DNA of 23,051 nt, taken from positions 3,253 to 26,303 of the forward strand of contig JADGJT010000252.1 in the NCBI GenBank assembly GCA_027604005.1, in the 5' to 3' direction. Positions 1 through 7,744 of the stretch are shown piece by piece; the stretch's first letter is position 1; each line of letters begins with the position of its first letter. A program made the position numbers and the translations under genes. Origin of the DNA: Dinochytrium kinnereticum (Eukaryota; Chytridiomycota; Chytridiomycetes; Chytridiales; Chytridiaceae). The notes beneath the pieces are model-generated. The model was not told the DNA's origin. It saw only the letters and a program-made list of their open reading frames with translations, and did no database searches.

Positions 1-46
1 TCTCTTTGTCTTTTTTTTTTCTTCTTCTTCTTTTTCTTCTTCTTTT
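1..46. repeat. Polypyrimidine / CTT microsatellite tract
   Basis: The first 46 bases are almost only T and C on the plus strand, with a T-run followed by repeated CTT units; the minus strand is therefore GAA/A-rich. It lies in the direction of the unfinished minus-strand receptor gene. It is either intronic low-complexity sequence or, less likely, part of a Lys/Arg-rich exon. Confidence 0.75.
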
Positions 47-88
47 AATTATTCCCCGTTCCGCTATCAGGACTCTCCTGTGGCCTGC

Positions 89-108
89 GGGGTGGGGGGG
101 TGGGGGGG
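89..108 (+). other. Potential G-quadruplex (three long G-runs)
   Basis: Plus-strand runs of 4, 7 and 7 G are separated by single T residues. The 7-G runs can be divided, so four G3 tracts are available with 1-nt loops. It lies in the intron after exon 5 of the left receptor gene, on the template strand of that gene. Only sequence potential is seen; folding is not shown. Confidence 0.5.
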
Positions 109-173
109 CGGCCCCGCCCGGCCAGAAGGTCCAGAGGGAGGAGAAGGAAAGTTAGAATCAAAAAACGCCTCAC

Positions 174-1148
174 TTGATGCGCTGAATGCATCTGTTCCGG
201 CGACAAGAATGGCCCGCTCCACGCCGAAATGCCGTAGACTGCGCGCGACAAACACTCCAACCCCCGCCCCCATTTGCATCCTGAAAAAATAACTGTAGTT
301 TTTTCTGTCTGCGAGCCTTGGCGAGGCTTGGCTGGCTCCACAGAAAGGAATCTGTCGAGACGAGGGGTGAAACGGTTGTTGGCATGAGAAGCAAAACCGT
401 TTTCGGAAAGAAAGACTAAATGGCTCACCTGCAGTACTGAAGCAACTCCAGCTGAAAAGCTATAAAGAATTATAAGGGGGTTTTTTTTTTGTTTTGTTTT
501 TTTTGAGGGGGGTGGGGATGGGGAGGGTTCGAGTAAACTTACATGGTCGTCCTGCTGTAAATGTCGCCAACTATGCCAGCAACTTGATTGATATTTTAGT
601 TGAGGCCTTCAGAGAGTGTTTTTCCATCCCCGCAATGTAAAAAATGAAACAGCAAGATCATGAAGAAAAATAGATGACAGCAAGATCAAGAAGAAAAGAT
701 ATATGAAGAAAAAAAAACCACCACGACATACTAGGTGTAGACATTGCAGTATCATACAGAGCGACAGATGCATATCCTCCCGAATCTATCATCCCGAACC
801 GATCTGCAGTGGCAAATTCTGGATTCCACATATTCACGGGCACCAAATTAATCTTAACCCCCCTAAAAGTATCGGGCATTCCAAAGGAATCTCCCACCGC
901 AGCCTAACAATTTGCATGAGTGGTATGATCATCGATCCATCAAAGGAGACCTGCGCAGATGCCTCCATGGTCCTCAGCTCTGCGTAAACGCTGTCGATCA
1001 CGTATCCCATGCTTTCGTCAGGGACAGAGAAGGGAAGGAACAGCATTATGTTCATCTTGCCCTCGCGCGGTGCTGGAGGTTCGCATCTTGCTTGCAGGGG
1101 TAGGAGGTACAGCAGCAGCCGCACCACGTCTGTCACTGACAACCTCAT
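174..1148 (-). CDS. Class C GPCR-like receptor, N-terminal part (gene runs off left edge)
   Basis: This is a paralogue of the receptor at 1268-4960, cut by the window edge. Exons seen are 1148-951, 903-732, 582-543, 459-429 and 351-174. The start at 1148 gives a signal peptide (MRLSVTDVVRLLLYLLPLQA). The extracellular ligand-binding domain follows: MNIMLFLPFSVPDES, then VKINLVPVN...DSGGYASVALYD, GIVGDIYSRTT and IPFCGASQASP. Every block aligns with its neighbour, for example GVIGDRYSQTT and VPFCGPSQTSP. Intron phases 0, 1, 2, 0 and 1 match between the genes, and exons 2-4 have the same lengths (172, 40, 31 nt). Introns carry T-rich and G-rich low-complexity tracts. A possible next acceptor lies at 85, but the coding sequence to its left is uncertain. 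Domain type (periplasmic-binding-like, ANF-receptor) is inferred from family knowledge. The seven-helix half must lie outside the window, so receptor function rests on the paralogue. Confidence 0.82.
507..527 (+). other. Potential G-quadruplex (four G-runs)
   Basis: Four plus-strand G-runs (6, 4, 4 and 3 G) are separated by loops of 1, 2 and 1 nt, which fits the standard four-tract pattern. It lies in the intron between exons 3 and 4 of the left receptor gene, next to a long T-rich stretch (481-504). The G-rich strand is the template strand of the gene. Confidence 0.6.
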
Positions 1149-1178
1149 GTCACACAGGCATGTGTTGGGTGGACAGAT

Positions 1179-1184
1179 TTTATT
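1179..1184 (-). terminator. AATAAA polyadenylation signal of the right-hand receptor gene
   Basis: The minus strand reads AATAAA 83 nt after the stop codon of the receptor gene at 1268, and about 30 nt before the ATG of the next receptor at 1148. It fits the 3' end of the upstream transcript and shows how little room is left for the promoter of the downstream gene. Confidence 0.5.
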
Positions 1185-1267
1185 TCCAGCAAGGTCGTGG
1201 TTAACTACATAAATAGCATAGGGCAAGTGGGGATGTTGGTGGGGACAGGTTCGGGAGATGCCTTGGA

Positions 1268-4200
1268 TCAGAGGGGTATGTCAGCCCAATGCCTAGACTC
1301 AGATTCCGTCGGATCCTGCTGCACGGACTGAAGCCTCCACCGTCCCAAACTTCCGTGTAAGCTCGACAGATTCTCCATCTGATCAAACTTTTCAGAGGCT
1401 TTGAAGGATTGCAGAGAGTTCTCAAACAGCCCAAACAGCTTATCTAGCTGTTCCTGCCTGGGTGTGTAGATTCGAATGGTCTTTCCAGGCACTCCCAAAA
1501 CTATTGAGCTGTTGGCAGTGGCCTTATGTGTCAAGCCCTCCTTTGTTTCTTGGCCAACTGTTCCGATTAGATTGAAGTAGAGATTTCGAAGAACGATGAC
1601 GTGAATTTCTCTTGACCGCTTCTGTGATTTGTGATTAGACGAGGTTTTGTGAATATCATTTACCTCTACAAGTTGCAGTATGAAACTGCTCTTTGTTACA
1701 AGGGATATGCCAACAGCCCTTCTCTTTCGACTCCATCCGAATGTGGTCTTTGTTTCAAATGCGAAGGAACCCTACATTATAGAGAAGTGTCACGTGATTG
1801 GCAATATGCATATATACATGTACTTAAAACAAAAAACAAGAGAAGAAGAAGAAAAAATGGCCTTCAACTTACAATATTTGTCGCGGATAGAATACCAGGG
1901 GTGCCGACAAAATCTTGCTCAAAAATGAGGCTCTTTCTCCAAAATGCGATGGACCAGATACACATGACACTAGCCGACGCGCTAATAAGAAGTTTCAAAA
2001 TTAACTTGAAGACCGTTAGACCTCAGAAAAGAGAGTGGTAATATGTATAGACCTCAAGGGACAAACCTACCAATGTGACATGCTTCAAAGTGTGTGAAGG
2101 GAGTGAGACACAAATATAAGTTAAGGATAAAAGACATAGCAACATAAACTATTTCCAGACATAGAAAAAATGTTAGATTTTAAGAAACGCAACGTTCTCA
2201 AACCCAAAGAAAGTGTGAAAACGGTTTGAATTCAAACGCCCTTGCAGATTTTCGAGCAAGGAAAAGAGCCAACATAAGAATTAATCCGCAGACTGAGTAC
2301 AGTGAAAACCAGTATTTCCCCGACATTGGATTTGTAAAAGTGCATTCCTGTCCAAAATCTTAGAATATTGACATGTAGGTGTCAAAACGGCCATACATCT
2401 AGGACATCTTCTACCCCTATTCGAAGGCTTCCTGTCGTTTTGATGGCGTACCATACTTGCAAGCTTTGAAATGCTATCATCGTTAAGGAAGAGTAAATTG
2501 TGGCTCGCCACTGAGAATCTACAAAGCCGTTCAGGCAGGTCAGAAAGTGATGACCAGCAATGCCTGCAGCAGCACTTTACTCGCAAAATAGTAATGTCAA
2601 TGTACATGCATTCTGCCACTTAAACTTACGAATTGATTAAAGTGATTCCACTAAATTCCCAGTAAGGGTCTATTTCGCATTTAATGGATGAGGGACCGTC
2701 AGAGAATGTAAAATTCGGAACTAGCAAAAAGCTTGAGCCGGCGATAAGGAATAAGTGGAAAGGAATATGCATTGCCTCTCTTCGAATGATCTGGAGAATT
2801 TGACTCCAGAGAGCGTACGTCGTGATAGATGCTGTTAAGTACTGCAGCGTCTTAACTGCATATCTCACCATTAAACTCGACGATATCCATCCAGCTGGGA
2901 GAAAATCCCAAATGTTAGAAGGTGTTTGAGGTTTCCTTCTTCTTTACCTTGCCGTATCGGATGGCTTGGGGGTGGAACTTTTGAACCTGATATTTTTTTT
3001 ATGGGCTTTCGTGAGATAAACTTTGACATACCTCCATGGAATACAGGTTTTTTTAATTCAATAGACCCCGTCATTCCCGAAAAGAGAAACCCGTCCTCGA
3101 GTTCCGGAGTGAAATTCAGAAACGTCTGGGTTGCGTTTGTCGTCACGAATAGATATGGCCTACCAAAATAATTCTATGAGATCTGCTGACGAGCCAGGAG
3201 GGCTTACATTTTTAGGTCGCCCTCTTCCGTCAGCTCGATTGATTCAGAGTAAGATGAGATACCAGAATAACCTACATGTGATGAACAAAAACTTATGGAC
3301 CAGCACTTTCACTAACCAGTATTTGCAAACTTAGATATATTTAGAGTTGATCGAATTTCGGGCTGACTCAAGTTCTTTGGAGTCAGGGTCGAGTTCTCGC
3401 GCAAGACCTAGCCCTACCAGTCACCAAAACATATAAATTGGGTCTCTCTTACCTTATCAAGACCAATTAAAAACGTCTTAACGCAGTCATAAACCCCAGC
3501 ACCAAACCTACTGGAAGGTGCAGGGTTCCCAGGAAGATACCTATAAAAAAAAAAGAAGCTAGTTTAGCATTCTTCCATAGTCACCCGCATCTAACCATTG
3601 TGGATAGCTCCGTGCCATTTGCGCCCAAAACTGCTTAACATAACGTTTACGTCCATAGTTTTGGCTTCCTGCGGGCATGGCCCAAAGTTGAACAAAGCCT
3701 TCAATCAAGGCAATCTTCTCCGCGGCAGCCGCATCGGGTGGTGTGATGAATGGCCATGTATTTCCGATCCACACATACTTTGGACCCACTAGCCCCTCCT
3801 TTGCTGCCGCGTAGTAAAAGGAATCAATCTCTCCAGGTGAGAGGCTTATAAATATGTAGTATGTGCGAAGATTTTTGATCTGTGTGAATAAACCATCATA
3901 CTTCTTCGATGACATCATGCTTCGCGTAACAACTAATTTCCCTGCAACCAAAATGCCATTCCTCGTGAAGCTTTCGTGCGCTTCTGCCTGAACTGATTCC
4001 CGATTAAATTTAATCTTAGGCAAGCAACGGAAAGTAGGCAAATATATCCTGCTAAGCAGTATGGGGAGCCTCCTACCTGCTATCGACAAAGTATTTGTTG
4101 CTGATCCCACCAATATAACCTGCGTTGCTTGAAAGTTCTGAAGCAAACGAACAAGATGCTCTCCGATACCAATTCCAGTCTGCATTCTCCAAAAGTATTC

Positions 4201-4960
4201 GTAACTTCTCTTGTCTGAGAACAGTGGTGATGTCTGGGATGGGCCACAAAAAGGTACCTAATCTCAACAGCATGAGATTGTTAGATAATTAAACATCAAT
4301 CCTTGAAGCCCACTTTCAGCTGTGAAGATACACTAGCGCTAAATCTTCAAAGGAATATCAAGTCAGGTTTTGGTCGAAAGCAAAACGGCTACCTTGTTGT
4401 CTGACTGTAACGATCGCCAATGACTCCTACGACTGAGAAAGTGTTGAAAAGTAAGTATCATAACGACTTCCCTTTCTAAAAGAAAACTTGCACAAAAAAG
4501 GCAACTGGCATAAAAAATAATATGAACGCTGACCCTCATTTTCATGGATGGCATCATAAAGCGCTGCCGAGCTAAACCCTCCGCTGTCAATCCTGTAAGC
4601 ATCCGCAGGACGATAAAAGGCCGGATCCCAGATGTTGACTTTGATAAGATTCACCTTAACATCCGGAAGAATGGACGAGGCTGTCAGAACGTCTCTTAGG
4701 GCAGCCTTCATGTAATGTCAGCATTGGATAAAAGTGGCACGGAAGAGCGTAACCTCAGCAGCCACCTCCATCGAGATCGCATCAACATAGAACCAGCCTG
4801 ACAGCCCATACGGAAGAGCAAGGATGAGGTTCAACACGCTCTTCTCGGACCTTTGAACACCTGAGACATCATCACGGTCCACCTCTGACAAGTTCGCTGA
4901 TGGTGAGGCCAAAGGTGAACACAAGACCCATATCACTATCGCCCACGACCATCGCTTCAT
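1268..4960 (-). CDS. Class C (GABA-B-like) G-protein-coupled receptor, complete
   Basis: Predicted plasma-membrane receptor of about 866 aa. Exons: 4960-4754, 4705-4534, 4432-4393, 4344-4314, 4257-4077, 3992-3596, 3540-3453, 3329-3317, 3271-3208, 3159-3032, 2986-2948, 2894-2630, 2579-2555, 2510-2397, 2347-2204, 2148-2067, 2021-1873, 1771-1664, 1621-1268; phases agree throughout. Residues 1-24 are a signal peptide (MKRWSWAIVIWVLCSPLASP). Residues 30-450 are a Venus-flytrap ligand-binding domain (GVIGDRYSQTT, VPFCGPSQTSPLFSD, SRFGAGVYDCVKTFLIGLDK). No cysteine-rich linker follows, as in GABA-B receptors. The seven-helix domain starts near 455. Cys526 before helix 3 and Cys590 before helix 5 fit the conserved GPCR disulfide. 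Helix 5 (YWFSLYSVCGLILMLALFLA), helix 6 and helix 7 (LKLLISASASVMCIWSIAFW) are clear; helices 1, 3 and 4 are weaker, and the 13- and 25-nt exons are the least certain joins. A cytosolic tail of about 150 aa follows. The ligand is unknown. Confidence 0.83.
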
Positions 4961-5363
4961 GCTTAGTTCAAGAATTCAGCAGGAGTTGTTGCTTCTACCC
5001 GATTAATCTAACTTCTGGAGCACATCGCGTGGAAAACGCGATTTACATCGGCTATGACTGGGGATCCCGAATATTCTCCTCCTGAGATCTTCATAAATTA
5101 TATTACCCTTAACCGGACCGAACTTTCGACGGACCTCAAGAGACTAAAACATATATTTTAAATTGGTGCACTGTTATGTTCTGGGAATCAGAGGGAAGAT
5201 CCCAATTTCAGCCCATTGGTGTCGGCACAGCGGATTTACGTTCAAACAAACAAGGTAAGATATGCAGGAGAGTAGGAGAAAGTTTTTGGATGTCTAACGC
5301 AAGTGATATGACGGTTTTGTAACATTGCTGTCGATAACTGCTTCCTTTGCTCCTCAATTAATC
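4961..5363. other. Intergenic: tubulin 3' end and receptor upstream region
   Basis: Both flanking genes are on the minus strand, so this 403-nt stretch holds the 3' UTR of the tubulin gene and the promoter of the receptor gene. An AT-rich TATA-like stretch (minus strand TTTAAAATATATG) lies near 5147-5162, about 190 nt before the receptor ATG. I see no convincing gene, RNA or repeat, and no AATAAA signal after the tubulin stop. Confidence 0.5.
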
Positions 5364-7027
5364 CTAAGCCTTTACGGGAGATTTGGCATCAGACGAGCGG
5401 ACCGGACTCCTCTTGTCCTGTTCATCGTCTTCTTCGCCGTCATCAATAGTTGCTTCCTCATATTGCATGTACTCCGATACAAGGTCAGCCATATTCGACT
5501 CGGCCTCAGTAAATTCTAGCTCGTCCATGCCTTCCCCAGTGTACCAATGAATGAAGGCTTTGCGCCTCAGCATAGCAGAGAACTGTGTTTGTACGCGTTT
5601 AAAGATCTCTTGGATAGAGGTACTGTTTCCGATGAATGTACCAGACATGCGGAGTCCTTTTGGAGGAATGTCACAAACTGATTTTCGCGAATGAGAATGG
5701 TGTTAACAAAAAGTATTTAGCGTTGTCTGATGAACAGTATGATTGAATATTTTGCTTACCGGCAGTCTTGACGTTATTAGGGATCCATTCAACAAAATGA
5801 GAGGAGTTTTTGCTTTGAACCTGCATCATATGATGCTCGACCTCCTTCATGCTCAATTTCCCCCTGAAGATTGCAGCAACAGTCAAGTACCTTCCATGTC
5901 TGGGATCTGCAGCTGCCATCATATTCTTAGCGTCAAACATCTGTGATGCTAGCTCCGAAACTGTGAGCTGTCTGTATTTGACTGAGCCTCGTGCTGTCAG
6001 CGGTGCAAATCCGACCATGAAGAAGTGAAGACGGGGAAAGGGGACCATATTTACTGCGAGCTTACGAAGATCGGCGTCTATGTTCAAAAAAAGCAAGGGT
6101 CAATGAATAACGTCGCAAACACCCATACTTTAATCGCAGAAAAAGTCTTACTTAGCTGCCCAGGGAAGCGAAGACATGTTGTTATGCCTGACATGACCGA
6201 AGATACGAGGTGATTAAGATCCCCATAACTGGGGTTATTCAACTTTAATGTGCGCATGCAGATATCATAGAGCGCCTCATTATCAATGCAAAAAGTTTCA
6301 TCCGAATTCTCAACTAGCTGGTGCACGGAGAGGGTGGCATTATAGGGCTCAACGACGGTGTCCGAGACCTTAGGCGAAGGGACGACGGAGAACGTGCACA
6401 GCATTCGGTCCGGGTATTCTTCACGAATCTAGATAATGAAGTTTTCAAATGAAATAGTGCATTAGCACATGACGCTTTAATGCATTTTAAAACATACCTT
6501 TGAAACTATTAAAGACCCAAGCCCGGATCCGGTACCACCTCCCAATGAGTGGGTGATCTGAAACCCTTGCAGGGAGTCGCAAGCGTCAGCCTCCCGCCTC
6601 AAAATATCCAGAACAGGTTCAACGATCTCTGCACCCTCGGTATAGAAGCCCTTCGCCCAATTATTTCCAGCACCAGAATTTCCGTAGACCATATTGTCGG
6701 GTCGGAACATCTTGCCGAGGTGTCCCGAGCGTATTGAGTCAAGTGTACCCGGCTCCAAGTCCACCAGAACAGACCTTTTGGGGAGGAAAGAATGGTAGGA
6801 AGAGATTAAATAAAGGAGACAAATTAGTCAGCCCTTGATTACCTTGGGACGTATTTCCCTCCATATGCTTCACTAAAGTAAACATTTATCCTCTCCAGTC
6901 GAAGGTCAATATCGCCAGAGTATCTTCCTTCCGCATCTAACCCATGCTCGTCTGCAATAACCTCCCAGAATTTGGTACCAATTTGGTTGCCACATTGGCC
7001 AATTTGGACGTTGACTATTTCACGCAT
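5364..7027 (-). CDS. TUB2: Beta-tubulin
   Basis: Beta subunit of the microtubule heterodimer; hydrolyses GTP during assembly of cytoplasmic, spindle and axonemal microtubules. Exons are 7027-6843, 6774-6498, 6428-6152, 6077-5760 and 5677-5364, giving 456 aa. The protein begins [17 protein letters not shown], the MREI tetrapeptide known from tubulin mRNA autoregulation. The tubulin signature GGGTGSG lies at 140-146, and the numbering matches other beta-tubulins without gaps to residue 200. Very conserved blocks follow, including [55 protein letters not shown]. It is somewhat divergent: residue 6 is Asn (usually His) and residue 165 is Cys (usually Ala in fungi), while Phe167, Glu198 and Phe200 are the usual fungal residues. 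The C-terminal tail is acidic ([10 protein letters not shown]), then changes to a Ser/Pro/Lys/Arg segment ([16 protein letters not shown]), which is unusual. Identity is certain; whether it is the main or a specialised isotype is not. Confidence 0.97.
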
Positions 7028-7744
7028 TTCTCTACCCTAGGCGCTGACGGTGTGGTTTTTCCTTTGGAAAGCTTGCTTGTATCGTTGGAGGTTGCTGATA
7101 TCACGTCAAGCAATGAAAGTGGCTGAATGGATTGCTTGAAGAAGTACGAAGAGACGTGAAAATCGATCGAGCAAGCGATGGTGGGTCGCAGCGTCAGGTA
7201 TGATAAAAGGTGAAGTAAATGAACCGTGGTTTCTGAATAACTGATGAGGAAGTTTAGAGAATGTTGATTTCACTTGAGCCACCCAGATTCTGATTGGGGT
7301 GTTGGTCCGAACAATAGCACGTACGGCTGGTGACTGACAGTGCTGCAGAAGCAGACGCGTTAAATGATTTGATGAGGGTGCTCAAGAAAGTCTTATGGAG
7401 ACGGGTTAAATCCATTGCAAGTTGCCGTCTGATCACGTCTTTGAACATGTTCGACCTCTCATCAAGTGCCGCTTTCGGACACTCCTCCAGCGTAGAGTGG
7501 CACCGCACGGACTCAGCAGCCGAAGGGGGATCCGAGCGACCACAGCGAGGGAATCAGCGGACGTCGCTGTGCGGTCCCGAACGGCATCGCGGTCGGCCGT
7601 TGCTGCAGACGAAAGAACGTCATTCGAACTTGTCAGAGGTCAAGGTTTGGGGCCTGGAAAAAAAGATTTGCCGTGCAGCCTGTTGAGCCTTCACCCGAGC
7701 GTTGACGACGTGCGCTGCGTTGCCTGGCACCAGCAGCGACCAGA
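7028..7744. other. Divergent promoter region between beta-tubulin and lipase genes
   Basis: The two flanking genes start outward from this 717-nt spacer, so it should hold both promoters and 5' UTRs. It is fairly GC-rich towards the lipase (7500-7740). Open frames are present on both strands (for example minus 7508-7254), but none has a convincing start or recognisable protein. No tRNA, repeat or clear TATA box was seen. Confidence 0.5.

Noticed and set aside
45..428. 127-codon minus-strand open frame read as one exon
   Set aside because: It merges exon 5 of the left receptor in the wrong frame with intron sequence. The frame with the PFCGASQ block is the supported one.
904..950. Apparent frameshift in the left receptor gene, suggesting a pseudogene
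   Set aside because: A 47-nt intron at the same phase as the 48-nt intron of the paralogue explains it fully.
4706..4753. In-frame TGA stop in the right receptor gene
   Set aside because: It lies inside a 48-nt intron (GTTACG...GAAG) matched by the paralogue.
7254..7508. Minus-strand open frame of 84 codons in the tubulin-lipase spacer with a helical-looking sequence
   Set aside because: It opens with GTG rather than ATG, the first ATG is at 7448, no splice-linked upstream exon fits, and no family is recognised. It is most likely non-coding 5' sequence.
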